NCBI GenBank assembly: GCA_009667805.1
Contig: CM019064.1
Span: 78,862,400-78,926,399 of the forward strand
DNA: 64,000 nt
Direction: 5' to 3'
DNA from: Leptobrachium leishanense
Lineage: Eukaryota; Chordata; Amphibia; Anura; Megophryidae
Positions 48,524-61,291 of this stretch are shown piece after piece. The first letter of the stretch is position 1; each line of letters opens with the position of its first letter. Both the position numbers and the translations under genes were made by a program. The notes below the pieces were generated by a model. It saw nothing but the letters and a program-made list of their open reading frames with translations, had not been told where the DNA came from and did not search any database.

Positions 48524-49195
48524 AGGTGAGAGTGATGGGCTGTGAGGTGAGAGTGATGGGCTGGGAGGTGAGAGTGATGGGCTGGGAGGTGAGAGTGATG
48601 GGCTGCGAGGTGAGAGTGATGAGCTGCGAGGTGAGAGTGATGAGCTGCGAGGTGAGAGTGATGGGCTGCGAGGTGAGAGTGATGGGCTGCGAGGTGAGAG
48701 TGATGGGCTGCGAGGTGAGAGTGATGAGCTGCGAGGTGAGAGTGATGGGCTGCAAGGTGAGAGTGATGGGCTGCAAGGTGAGAGTGATGGCTGCGAGGTC
48801 AGAGTGATGGGCTGCGAGCTGAGCGTGATGGGCTGCGAGGTGAGCGTGATGGGCTGCGAGGTGAGCGTGATGGGCTGCGAGGTGAGAGTGATGGCTGCGA
48901 GGTCAGAGTGATGGGCTGCGAGCTGAGCGTGATGGGCTGCGAGGTGAGCGTGATTGGCTGCGAGGTGAGCGTGATGGGCTGTGAGGTGAGCGTGATGGCT
49001 GCGAGGTGAGCGTGATGGGCTGCGAGGTGAGCGTGATGGGCTGCGAGGTGAGAGTGATGGGCTGCGAGGTCAGAGTGATGGGCTGCGAGCTGAGCGTGAT
49101 GGGCTGCGAGGTGAGCGTGATTGGCTGCGAGGTGAGCGTGATGGGCTGTGAGGTGAGCGTGATGGGCTGCGAGGTGAGTGTGATGGACTGGTTGC
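48524..49195. repeat. 21-bp minisatellite, about 31 units
   Basis: The unit is GAGGTGAGAGTGATGGGCTGC with subtypes: GAGCGTGATGGG, AGTGATGAGC, CAAGGTG, GATTGGC and units lacking one G (for example near 48790, 48890 and 48998). Blocks of the same variants recur at intervals, which points to higher-order duplication. The period is a multiple of three, so both strands stay open (EVRVMGC or SQPITLT repeats). These are not genes. Confidence 0.97.
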
Positions 49196-49649
49196 GTCAG
49201 TGAGTCAGGTGGTAGGCTTCCCTAAATAGGAAAGTCTTAGGGGAGCGTTTGAATGAATTTTAGATCCTTTTTCAGCTGCGCAAAGGCATTAAAATTCACA
49301 CACCGAACTAGCGCATCCAGCTCCTCCATATCCATTTTTGCCCACAGACAAAGGACTGCAGTGATTCCAAAAAGCAGAATGCAATAGTCTCAGAAAAAAA
49401 GAATAAGCTGGTTTTTGGGTCCATAGTTGTCCATAGTCGCTGATCGCAAGTCTGATGCAGTGGACGACCCTCGTCAGACTAAGTCACACGACAGATATTG
49501 CCTCTAATCTGACGACCAAGTCGGTCGCATGACTACGGATCCAGTGGACGTCCAACAGATGGCAGGTGCACTTTAAGTCGCACTGATAGCAATTCTTCCT
49601 ATGGCATCAATTACGTGGTGGACCTTTGCTTAAAGTTTATCCATTCGTT

Positions 49650-49830
49650 CAGTGTTTCCCAAACATGTCTTCAGGACCCCCTAACAGGTCAGGTTTGGAG
49701 ATAGGTGAAGCACAGCACAGGTGATATGATTTGCTGCTCAGTGATTGCAGGATTCAGTCTGCATTTCCCCAAGGTGATCAGGAAAATTTGGCCTGGTTGA
49801 GGGTCCTGAGGACAGGTTTGGGAGACCCTG
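49650..49830. mobile_element. hAT-type MITE, copy 2
   Basis: It starts CAGTGTTTCCCAAACATGTC and ends GACAGGTTTGGGAGACCCTG. Flanking CATTCGTT and CATTAATT match at 6 of 8 bases. The interior (AAGCACAGCACAGGTGATATG) is the reverse complement of that in the copy at 6271-6449. Confidence 0.8.
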
Positions 49831-50134
49831 CATTAATTGGTTTTCCCTAATCTTCTCTAAGACCCTATCAATTGTTGACGGTTGCATATTGCTCAAGTGT
49901 TAAGGCACTGCTCTCGTTGCTACCAAAAGGAGTCTTGAAAATAGTTTGTTTTGGTGGGCAGATAAAGTATCCAGTGGTCTCGCCGGTAAGTATGTTTCAG
50001 GTGTCAGGCGATATGGTGTCCCTCTGTCTCTCCATATGCACTTGGTTGTGACTTGATACAGTAACCCTGCCTCTGGTGAATAGGAAGGTCTGGTAGGCCC
50101 ATTTTACAAATTTTATGTTTGGGGTTTATTTTAA

Positions 50135-50207
50135 CCCCTTAAGGAACGATGATGTAACGGTTCTATTATATATGCATTGACTTTAAAGACCCTTGGTCCT
50201 CAAGGGG
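50135..50207. mobile_element. Short TTAA-flanked hairpin MITE, copy 2
   Basis: TTAA at 50131-50134 and 50208-50211 flank CCCCTTAAGG...CCTCAAGGGG. It matches 11691-11763 in inverse orientation internally. The TTAA duplication suggests piggyBac-type mobilisation. Confidence 0.75.
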
Positions 50208-50619
50208 TTAACTACTTCACCTTTCCTTGCATAGTAACAGAGTAATGTAGATTGAAAGAAGACCATCATTCAACCATCCACACATCCCAGTGACTGCCGT
50301 TTCTTCATTCCTGCTCCCCATTCCTTCCTTCCTGTCTTCTCCTTCTACCTTTTTATTCCATTTTTTCCCTTTCACTTTTCCTCCCAGTCCCTTCCACATT
50401 TTCTCCTTCCTATCCCTCCTCTCATTCCTTTCATTCGTTCCTTCGTTTCTTTCCCCCTTTCCTCTCTTTTTTTATTATTGTATATTGTTGTTGTGTTTTT
50501 TATTTAAATTTTCTACTTAATTATATTTATAAAAATCATCGCATAATATATTTTAATTCCTATACTTAAAGTCTGACACTTCACTCATTAATGTGTTGTT
50601 TTGATTCGCTCTGTTCCAG

Positions 50620-50736
50620 GAGAATCGTATGATGCACCATACCATGAGAGCCTTGCAGAGTGAGCTGGATAATTTGCGAGCAGACAACATTAAACTGTAT
50701 GAAAAGATCAAATTCCTGCAGAGCTACCCTGGCAGA
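50620..50736 (+). CDS. CUX1: CASP-specific exon 4 of this window
   Basis: A 117-nt exon between CTGTTCCAG and GTGAGT, phase 0 at both ends. The peptide ENRMMHHTMRALQSELDNLR then ADNIKLYEKIKFLQSYPGR is near-identical to CASP, including ADNIKL-EKIKFLQSYPGR. Regular hydrophobic spacing gives the coiled coil that precedes the membrane anchor. Confidence 0.96.
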
Positions 50737-51261
50737 GTGAGTCTTTACATGCTCCTAAATGTATCAAATACAATCTTCAGTTGACTAGAATGTTTAAGTC
50801 CATATAATTAATCTGAAAGCTTCCAACAAAGCTTTAAAACTGGTGAAACCGTCAAGTCCTTCTTTTTTGATCCCCAAAACTTGTTCATTCAGTCTTTAGC
50901 TCCTTTTGCCAGCAGGGTGCGCTCTCACTCTATGTTTAATTCTTTTAAACACTGGCAAAATGAAAAAGCTAAGCGGTTTATATTTGTGAATTCTCTACTG
51001 GATGTAAAGTGTGTAGAGATATATATATATATATATATCATATTTAAATAATAAACGAACATAAAAAATTCTCCCCTTTCGATAGAAATGTTTCACTGGT
51101 TCAGAACAATATTTGTTTGAGAGATGTCCCAGGAGAGAATTGTTTCATTGTGTCTGTTGAGCTGATATGTAGATGCAAATAAATCCTTTTATTTACATTA
51201 ACTTTTTCCTAGACAGCTGCTAAAGATAGAGGACAGTTATACACATGCAAAAGAAAACATA

Positions 51262-51443
51262 CAGGGTTATTCAGAGAGAGGTGAAAAGCAGGAGAATGGC
51301 TGGAGAATGGAAAATTCTAGGTCAAAATAGCCAAACCAGAAAAATTCGCCCATTTATCTCACTTTCCAAATCAGCTATTTTGACGTAGAATTTTCCATTC
51401 TACAGCCATTCTCCTGCTTTTCACCTCTCTCTGAATAACCCTG
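51262..51443. mobile_element. MITE with CAGGGTTATTC ends, copy 2
   Basis: CAGGGTTATTCAGAGAGAGG and the inverse CCTCTCTCTGAATAACCCTG are the ends, with ATA on both flanks (51259-51261, 51444-51446). The arms are almost perfectly complementary over about 80 bp. It is the best preserved member of the group. Confidence 0.9.
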
Positions 51444-51454
51444 ATAATGTTAGT

Positions 51455-51585
51455 TACAATTTTTTATAAAGCGCTAACAAATTCCGTAGCGCTGTGCAAT
51501 GGGAGGCAGAATAACAAATATACATGCAGGTTCAGCACACACAACAGTAGGAGAGAGGACCCTGCTCAAGAGCTTACAATCTATA
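51455..51585 (+). repeat. ATAGCGCC-family dispersed repeat
   Basis: TTTATAAAGCGCTAACAAAT, TCCGTAGCGCTGTGCAATGG and AGGAGAGAGGACCCTGCTCA identify it. It sits 12 bp after the MITE. Confidence 0.8.
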
Positions 51586-52423
51586 TTAAATGTCTATGCA
51601 GGGAGGGGGTCCTTGGAAACCCTTCCTTAGGAGTGATGTCTGTGCATAGGTTAATGAGGTCAAGAGAATGAAGACTGAAAGAAAATTTGGAGATGTAATA
51701 AGTAGTGTGGGGTATGGGCAATGTGTGTAAATATTTTTGTGTTGCTATTATTAACTGAACATCCTACACCTTATTCAATAATGACAAAGCCTAGATAAAC
51801 GTTTCCAACCACAATCCTCCAATTAAACAATGTTACTTTTCATCTCCTGTAGCTTTTGTACTAAGTAAAAATATTAATATTAAAAGGTGGTTCTAGGGTT
51901 AAAACGAGAGGAGAAGGGTGAAACATAAGGGTTAAACATCCTTTTAGCACTCCCTTTACCCCCTCCTCCCATTTTAACCCTAGTCGCAGGTAGAATACTC
52001 ACCTTTAATCCAGGCTCCCTCTATGCTAGTCTGGAGACGCAGCTGTCACATGGGGGAGGAGACTGGACGCTACAGCTAGCATCCAGAGGCCCTCAATAGG
52101 CATAAAAGAGTCATTGGATAGACAGGAGTGAACTTATCATTCCTGGCCTTTGGCCCAGAAGGAAGATCACTGATTGTCTGCTTTCCAGGCATGGTTGCCC
52201 CCATTCAGGGGACTTAATCAACCTTTCAGGACCCATGTTGAGTGGGCGAATGATACTTTGGTAGCTGTGACTCAACAGAGCGTTCATTGTACCAGGTTGA
52301 AACCACTATATGCCATTTTCATCATTTCTATGTTCTGGTGTTGGGGGCTATATGTAATAATTACATTTAAAGGATTAAGGAACAAATTGTTGATTGGTGT
52401 CTTCCACTTTTTTTCTTTAACAG

Positions 52424-52507
52424 GGTGGAAATAGTGATGATACTGAACTTCGTTATTCATCCCAGTATGAGGAACGTCTAGATCCATTTGCATCATTTAG
52501 CAGAAAG
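52424..52507 (+). CDS. CUX1: CASP-specific exon 5 of this window
   Basis: An 84-nt exon between TTTAACAG and GTAATG, in phase 0 at both ends. GGNSDDTELRYSSQYEERLD then PFASFSRK matches CASP just upstream of the RQRKYLSLSP segment and the C-terminal transmembrane helix. The exons for that anchor do not appear in the remaining 11.5 kb, so this intron must be at least that long. Confidence 0.96.
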
Positions 52508-52767
52508 GTAATGACCCAAGGAGAAATGTATCCGGGCAATACAAATTGATATGTGTTTATCTCTCCTATCACTTTAAAGTAGAATTGTTTCTCCTTGGTT
52601 TATCTTTGCAATTCTTATTTGAAAGTCTGGATAGGTTTGGATCAGGTAAGGAAAGAATGAATAACTTGAGATTACTTTTTCCTCAACAAACTGGTGATCT
52701 GCAGGAAAATGAGACATATTCATTTCTTCAAGGGTTGCTCCCTCAACTAGAAATTGCAACAAATTAA

Positions 52768-52796
52768 GAGACACACACACACACACACACACACGC
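52768..52796. repeat. (AC)n microsatellite
   Basis: About 13 AC units, nearly uninterrupted. Confidence 0.9.
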
Positions 52797-53273
52797 TGTA
52801 GTTTAATGTAGGTTTTATTTGAAAAGGAAAAGCCCGTTGAGGTTTGCCGGAACCAACTGTTGGGTGAGGGCCTGTAATTGGGGGAGGGAGGACTTTACCC
52901 GTGTTTGAGACGTTGGAACAAAATTAAAATAGAGAAAACAAATGTGGCCGTGTGCGGAAGGGAAGCTGGGACTGATGATAGAGCCAGTAAACCTCTCTCA
53001 TAACTTCAGGCTTCCATCTTACTATGTGTAGGTTAGGCAACCCTTCTCCAGAATTCTAAAATCCAGTAGACTCTGAAAATCAGACTAGGGATGCTCAGTA
53101 TGTTCACTGCCACTCAGGAACCCGGCTCCAAGCAATGCTACAAACTGTGGCACATGATAGGAGCCTCTGCATGTGACATGCTCCCCGGAGTCACACTGAC
53201 TTCAGGCAGCATACCCCTGAAGAAACTCTGCAGAGCGCTCCCAGCGTGTGCACACACTGGCAGCTGCCACGGG

Positions 53274-54807
<1,534 letters not shown>

Positions 54808-55299
54808 TAATATATGTGTGTGTGTGTATACAATTTAATAAACAGGTGAGGTCTCGGTTTTTTTCTGGGTAATGATGGCAGATCCTCAAAAGTTCATTCA
54901 TCTTTGTTCAAAAAGAAAATTACTTGCACTGTAGATTGATTGGAAAATCTAAATATAATGATAAATTATACCCATTTACATGCAAGGCTAATTTTTGTTT
55001 GTATCTGCTCCTGTGCTTCACGCCCTGGTCAAAGAGCTGCCGTCCATGTTCATGCTCTTTACAGTTAATTTGTTTGTAGTGTCATAGGGGGGCGCTATAG
55101 AACAGTCCTCTAGGGAAAATTATGACACACAGTCTCTTTTAAACTGTGAAATCTTGCACCTTTTATTGCAGCAACAGCATCAAATAAAACATAACACATA
55201 AACAAAATCCTGGTTCACCTCAACACTGATTCACTTGAAAGTCCCTCCCTCACTAGCAGGGATCCTACCCAAAAGTTACACCACCCTTTGGTATCTTGT

Positions 55300-56025
55300 G
55301 CTGCATCCACTGCAGACTCTCTGCTGCACCCACTGCAGACTCTCTTCTGCACCCACTGCAGACTCTCTCTCTGCTGCAACCACTGCAGAATCTCTCTCTG
55401 CTGTACCCACTACAGACTCTCTCTCTGCTGTACGCACTGCAGACTCTCTCTCTCTCTGCTGTACCCACTGCAGACTCTCTCTGTGGTACCCACTGCAGAC
55501 TCTCTCTCTGCTGCACCCAATGCAGACTCTCTCTCTGCTGCACCCAATGCAGACTCTCTCTCTGCTGCACCCACTAAAGACTCTCTCTCTGCTGCACCCA
55601 CTACAGACTCTCTCTCTGCTGTACCCACTACAGACTCTCTCTCTCTCTGCTGTGCCCAGTACAGACTCTCTCTCTGTTGTACCCACTACAGACTCTCTCT
55701 GCTGTACCCACTACAGACACTCTCTCTCTCTGCTGTACCCACTACAGACTCTCTCTCTGCTGCACCCACTGCAGACTCTCTCTCTGCTGTACCCACTAAA
55801 GACTCTCTCTCTCTGCTGTACCCACTAAAGACTCTCTCTCTGCTGTACCCAGTACAGACTCTCTCTCTCTGCTGTACCCAATACAGACTCTCTCTCTCTG
55901 CTGTACCCACTACAGATTCTCTCTCTGCTGTACCCACTACAGACTCTCTCTCTCTCTCTCTCTCTCTCTCTGCTGCACCCACTACAGACTCTCTCTCTAC
56001 TACATCAATTGCAGACTCTCTCACT
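55300..56025. repeat. CT-rich minisatellite, about 24-28 bp unit
   Basis: Units of GYACCCACTRCAGACTCTCTCT, with variable CTCT length, are repeated about 28 times. Variants carry CCAATGCAG, CACTAAAG or CAGTACAG. A pure CT run of about 28 bp lies near 55940-55970. Frames stay open on both strands for over 200 codons and are artefacts. The same array would make a strongly strand-asymmetric, pyrimidine-rich RNA in this intron. Confidence 0.95.
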
Positions 56026-56787
56026 CAGAAGTAGCACCGTCCTGTGCTTATCAAACTCTGAGTCTCTCCTCTCTCTAGTGCCTTTTCCTATGTGTGTCTC
56101 AGCTCAGACTCCTCTTTTCTCTGTGTGGGAATCATTCTCCTCTCGTCTCATCTCGTCATTCTCATCTCATCATCGTCCCCCAAGCAGGAGCAATTTATTC
56201 CCTTAATTGCAGGAACACCTGCAACAAAACACATTCCCTCCTGGGGGTTATTGCCTACAACTTTAAACACAATACAAGCGGATTATACACACCCATCCAT
56301 GCAATACGGCACAGTAGATTTGTGTAATATGTCAATTTAATGTTGTCTGTTCTTAAAATGTGTAGTAACAATATTTAATGAATGGGGAAAGTGGTTTATC
56401 ATGTATTTGCTTCCCAATTTGCACACTGTACAGTACTTTATGCACTGGAGTAGTGTAGAAATTGGACATCTTGGTGACAGAAACTGACACTGTGACTTGA
56501 CACTTGCAGTTATCTTTGCCAAATATTAATCTGGAATGATTTACTTCCTGACGTTTCAATCCTCCAAAAGAACAGGATTTTAAATTCACATTGTTGTGGT
56601 TCCTTGGTTAATTGAATAAGTCATAGATTTTTTTTTTCCTGCACATCATCAACCTCTAATGGATCTTCTATATTTGGGACTAGACATATTACTGAGAAGT
56701 TATTTGCTGCTAATACATTTAGTGGTGGGTTGCTAATGCAATTAACCTAACCATGTAACTAGTGATCATGTGCTCGCCCCTCCCTTA

Positions 56788-57212
56788 GGCTAGGGTCAGA
56801 CTGAGGCAGTGCGAACGCGCGTGCAGGCGCACTTAATCACGGCCGTAGTAGCAGCAAATGCCGGGCAATGACGGCCAATATACGAAGTACGGTCGCACAA
56901 AAGTCCGGCTGTGCAACGCAAGTGGCAAACGAACGCATTTTGTCGAGAACGTAAAACCGCTAGTACGGTTGTACAGAGTGCGCTGAGTCCGCTAGCGGCG
57001 TGTGTGCGTGAATTGGAGATGTCAGACACTGCTAATGTCCGGCCAACATAACGTCCAGATGCACAAAGTGTTTTATTGATGATCCGTACAAAATCACGAA
57101 CGCAAATGCGCATAGTATGACCGCTATCGCGTACTCCGTGAAAAAATGCGTCCATTCATTCGAACGCACTTTTTCACAGACAACGTGAAAATGTGTTCGT
57201 CTGACCCTAGCC
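56788..57212. mobile_element. Harbinger-like MITE, TTA duplication
   Basis: TTA at 56785-56787 and 57213-57215 flank ends GGCTAGGGTCAGACTGAG and CGTCTGACCCTAGCC. A 3-bp TTA target is typical of PIF/Harbinger elements. The 425-bp interior is unusually CpG-rich for this window (many GCG and CGC) and has no transposase. Confidence 0.85.
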
Positions 57213-57383
57213 TTATTCCCCGGAGAATTATTCCTCTAAGCACACATATCCAAACTGGTATTTCATGGAAAAGCACATGGCACCTTCAATAATAAATATA
57301 TTGGAACTTTGTTCAAGAGAGAGACATTTTTTTTTCTTTAATCTCATGTATTTTCAACACTTAAGTATTAAAAGATTTAACAT

Positions 57384-58012
57384 GCGGTCAAGATGGCACA
57401 GAGGTACGCACTGGGACACTGTGAGGTTCAGCTTCAGCATACCTATATCTGCCGAGCATACTCGCCCAAGGGGACATTGAGACCTAGACGACCCTGCATT
57501 CACCTGCCTGTGATGGCCCGGCCTCCTCTGCTAGATACCGGCTGACTTTACCTTGTTTTATTTTCCCCTTTTGATTTTTTCCCCCTTTTTGGCTTACCCC
57601 TCTGCAAGCTGAGTTATACCGCTGACAATTTTTTCTGATTCTGATATTTGGCCCTGAGAGTTCTCCTCCATTTTTCTCCCCTCCCTTTCTTTTATTTTCT
57701 TTTTCTCGCTGTTGTTCCCCGGCTGGGGATGCATTTGAGACTTTTTGGCTTCATTTTAGTTCTTTGGATTGTTTCTGTTGACTTTTGTTTTAATCCTCCC
57801 TCCCCTGTTCCGCGACATTGTGTTGATAATTTTTTTTTTTTTTTTTTTTTATATATAATTTTTTCTATTTTTATTTTATTATTATTTTTATTTTATTATA
57901 TTCTCTGCATTTCTTATGTGAGCATATTACCTGGCCCTGCGAGGCCACTTGAGCTGGTTAATCTGTGACCTTTTCTTATTGAAAATAAAAATCTTAAATA
58001 CAAAAAAAAAAA
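57384..58012 (+). mobile_element. L1-derived retroposon with poly(A) and 14-bp duplication
   Basis: AAAAGATTTAACAT occurs at 57370-57383 and at 58013-58026. The insert begins GCGGTCAAGATGGCACAGAG, a style seen at L1 5' ends, and ends in L1-like 3' sequence (GAGGCCACTTGAGCTGGTTA), an AATAAA signal near 57984 and a poly(A) run. It is only 629 bp long with no RT, so it looks like an internally deleted L1 or an L1-mobilised SINE. T-rich tracts occupy 57640-57900. Confidence 0.8.
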
Positions 58013-58129
58013 AAAAGATTTAACATATCCAAACTTTTTAAAAATAGATTCCTCTTTTTTGCCCTTGAATAATTGGGTAGATGCCGGTGACAGCCTCTGC
58101 CTAATTATTTTTTATTTAATTTTGTTTTT

Positions 58130-58640
58130 TAGGCGATTTTACTCACGTTTTGTCCCTCGGTGCATGCAGCTCCTCCTCTTCTGCTCCGGGACTCCCAAAG
58201 TCAGTGCAGCTATTTAATGCAATTTGTGCTCATAAGCAACTTGCTTAACATCTGGAACTGCAAATTGCGCATGGCTATGGACTTGCCCGCTCTCCTTACA
58301 CAAGTTGCATAGCGTCTGCGCAGAGCGATGGATGTACAGATCCAATCAATTGCTTCCTTTTTGAGACTGTCAACTATCGTGGGTGGTCTCAGAGAAGATT
58401 ATGTCAGCACGCTGTCTGCATGCTGATGTCACTAGTGACCTATCTGGAGCCCAGCAGCTGGGAAATTCAAATACTGGCTGCTGGTGATGTTGGGTGAGGT
58501 GGAGGAAAGTCCTCTACTTCACCCAGCGATATCTCCAGATCGCAGTAGAAGGAAGGGGAGGAGAAGAGAGGGCACTGCACACATCCTGACCACTTTAAAA
58601 AGCTAAAGTGGTCAGGATGAGTAGAGTGTTCCTTTAAAGT
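58130..58640. repeat. Dispersed repeat, copy B
   Basis: The right half (58400-58625) matches 985-1200, including the terminal hairpin CCTGACCACTTTAAAAAGCT/AAAGTGGTCAGG. The left half (CGGTGCATGCAGCTCCTCCT onward) probably belongs to the same family and extends it leftward. Confidence 0.6.
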
Positions 58641-59957
58641 TGTGTATCTCGAATCGGTACATAGATGATTGTTGAACAGATCATTGATGAATGGATAGGT
58701 ACATAGCCTCCAGCCTCACTAATTCTAGGGCCACCCTTGTCTCCAGTAGGGCATCAATCCTCAAATATCCAACATTTGCCAACCTATAACTTTACATGTT
58801 TCATCTGACTATCAATCAGCTGGTTTCTAATATGAGGCCCTCTTTATTTTCAAAAAAAATCTTAAATTAACCAAACTTATTTTGAAAGCAACCCAAAACG
58901 GTTTCTGTAGATGGAGTATGTTAATGTAGAAATACATTAGTGTGAAATGCCATGTGCACACTGACATTCCACATATATTCCATCATTTGAGGCCCCTGGT
59001 TTGACTGAGGCCTTAAGTGGCCGCCTATTTTTCCTAATTCTGGAGATGACTCTGGCTGCAGATGATGGATGGATGGATGGATAGCTGGAAATGGATAGCT
59101 CTAAATAGGTGAATGGTGAATAGTTCTAGTTATAATATTGATGATAAGCTGTAAAATGTTTATGTATAGCACTGGACAAGCTGCACAGGGTTTGCTAACG
59201 GCCAAGGGCCCCTGGAGCCACTGAGCCCATGAACATATCATGGGCTGTCACCACCCTGATGGCAGCCTTGTTAGCAGGGATTGTTTCTTTCATCTATTCC
59301 TTTCGGAAGTAGTTTTCAGTTGAATGAATAGAGTAACCGTGTTCTCACACCTCTAATGTCAGAGAACTTGGTAATCACCATTTTATACTTAACTGAGTGG
59401 GAGCATTTAATTTTTTACGCAATAATATTAGCAAGGTCAGCCTAATGTATTGGAGGCATTTATGAGTGTTTTTATTTTTCATTCAGTTCATGTTAGGCCG
59501 CTTAGACCTCTCCCAGAAGATAATGAAATTGATTGTTAAATGTTAAATTTTTTATGTTGGTTTGCCCTGGCAGATGTAAGAAAAAAAAAAGTGGAAAGGT
59601 TTATAGATCTTTTTTAATGGAAAGCAACTCACAGATTTACTTTGTGGCACTATTATTACCAGCCTAAAACCGCAGGATGCTTCACAAAAAAAAAATATAT
59701 CAATTAGAATGAAGGTCCAGAGATTTGATAAGGGAGACGTTCATATTTTCCATATATGCAATGAAAGCATTTTTTTTTCTTTATTGATTGAACCTCTTAT
59801 ATAGTTATTTACTTTTTTTTTTCTCTTCAACCATTGAACTCGCTTAATGCTAATGTTGGCTTATAGAGAATCTTTTGATGGGATCACTGCCAGGTAAAAT
59901 ATGACCTGCTTGCGGTTTGCCTCACATCTCTGAGTGAATGATTTGACTCTTTGCACA

Positions 59958-60645
59958 CTAGGGGCACTATTACAATGTTGGCGCTAAAACGGGGACGCCT
60001 GTAGGTTTCCTCGTACCATCCCTTCTTTAGCACCATATTACGCAGAGCTAACCCTCCCTGATACTGCAGTAGCACTTCCTTGCTGCCACCAGTATCACCT
60101 CCTGGAGTTCATAGGACTCCATTAAGGGTTGTGGTGCCAGGCCGCGAGCCCTGTGCGATCTTGCTCTCGTGAGATCGTGCAGGGCCGGAGATTGATCACA
60201 GAGGGAGACTGGGGACTATTTGTCCCCAGTCTCACTCTGTCCCCGGCGGCCAGAAGCAGCTAATCGGACCATCGTTCGTGCTATGGGATGAGAGTTGAGT
60301 ATCTGATATTTTTTTTTGGGGGGGGTTCAGTTGGTGCTAACTGATGCTGCAGAAGCAGAATCCGCTAGCACCAGCTTCGAGACGTGGTTAACTTTTTCGT
60401 TACCACATTGGTGCGGTAATTAGCATTAGGACTTTGTAATCCTAACACTACTGATTGAGTTCCCTATACCTAACATGGGGAGCGCAAAGTACAGTACGCT
60501 AGCGCAAACACTGATGCGGTAATGGATTTTATGTCCCGTTACCGTTGGGAAGGTAATATGGGGGCATGCATTAAAGTCACTTAACCTAGCGTTAACGCTT
60601 ACATATCTGAGCGCTAACACTGGCGTTAAGATTGTATTAGAGCCC
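59958..60645. mobile_element. MITE with GGGGC-CTA-TACAAT ends
   Basis: The left end GGGGCACTATTACAATGTTG with GCGCTAA pairs with the right end TTAAGATTGTATTAGAGCCCC. The interior matches 46950-47630. There is no transposase. A G-rich run lies near 60320. Confidence 0.65.
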
Positions 60646-60952
60646 CAGAAAGGTCAGCTGTTCAATACACCTATTCAGTGTGTTCAGTCCCCCTTGTATG
60701 CCACCACAGGTTGGTCCATCCCTCCATGGGGTCTGTAGGGACTGGCCCTACGACCTCTGCAGCACAGTATCCGACAGAGTGGAGAAAGAGATGTTCATCT
60801 GAGTGTCAGCAATCAGCAACGTGAGAGCAATAGGTCCTGGGTAGCTCACTTCAGGGGCCCTGATCCTTTTCTGGGCATGGAAGCAAACGTGTTGTTGTGA
60901 AAAATTATTGTTAAAATTGCTGATAGCGTGAGACGTAGAGTAGCGAGTGACA

Positions 60953-60953
<1 letters not shown>

Positions 60954-60980
<27 letters not shown>
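60954..60980. repeat. (CA)n microsatellite
   Basis: About 13 uninterrupted CA units. Confidence 0.9.
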
Positions 60981-60983
<3 letters not shown>

Positions 60984-61291
60984 TGGGTAGAAATTAATTT
61001 ACTTTAAAAGAGAAGTCAATAGAAATTAAAGGTTAAACAGAAAGATAAAACATTAAAATTCAACCCTGTTAAACCTTTGTTGAAATCAATCCTGGACACT
61101 GCAATAAAACAAAGACTCAGCATACGTAATTGATATACAGAAGGATCAACCAGAGCAACAGTCATTTACCCATCCAGATATGCACAGCACATGGCACAGC
61201 CATGTGCTCTCCCAGTTCCAAGCCAAAGCACAAGAGGGGCTGATCCCTTCCTGGAACTCCTGGTTGAATGAAGAGAAGGATGGACTAGACG

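Larger units (their letters stand above)
47989..49557. mobile_element. Possible MITE carrying a repeat and a minisatellite
   Basis: CTGGGCATCCACTGGATCCG at 47989 and the inverse CGGATCCAGTGGACGTCC near 49535-49552 look like terminal repeats; inside them TTCGTGCGAC and GTCGCATGA also pair. Everything between, including the repeat at 48340 and the minisatellite, would then lie inside the element. No clear target duplication is seen, so the boundaries are an inference. Confidence 0.45.
46668..50619 (+). other. CUX1: CASP intron C
   Basis: A 3.95-kb intron. It holds a dispersed repeat (about 46950-47630), a MITE-like pair of ends (47989 and 49557) enclosing a dispersed repeat and a 21-bp minisatellite, a hAT MITE (49650-49830), a TTAA hairpin MITE (50135-50207) and a TC-rich pyrimidine tract (50300-50520). 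Confidence 0.85.
50737..52423 (+). other. CUX1: CASP intron D
   Basis: A 1.7-kb intron with an (AT)n run at 51018-51039, a CAGGGTTATTC MITE at 51262-51443 and an ATAGCGCC-family repeat at 51455-51585. The remainder has no recognised features. Confidence 0.85.

Noticed and set aside
48469..48807. Open frame encoding an EVRVMGC repeat protein, open on both strands
   Set aside because: It is a by-product of a 21-bp tandem repeat whose period is a multiple of three.
55235..56034. Open frames of up to 248 codons on both strands
   Set aside because: They follow the CT-rich minisatellite and have no domain or codon signal.
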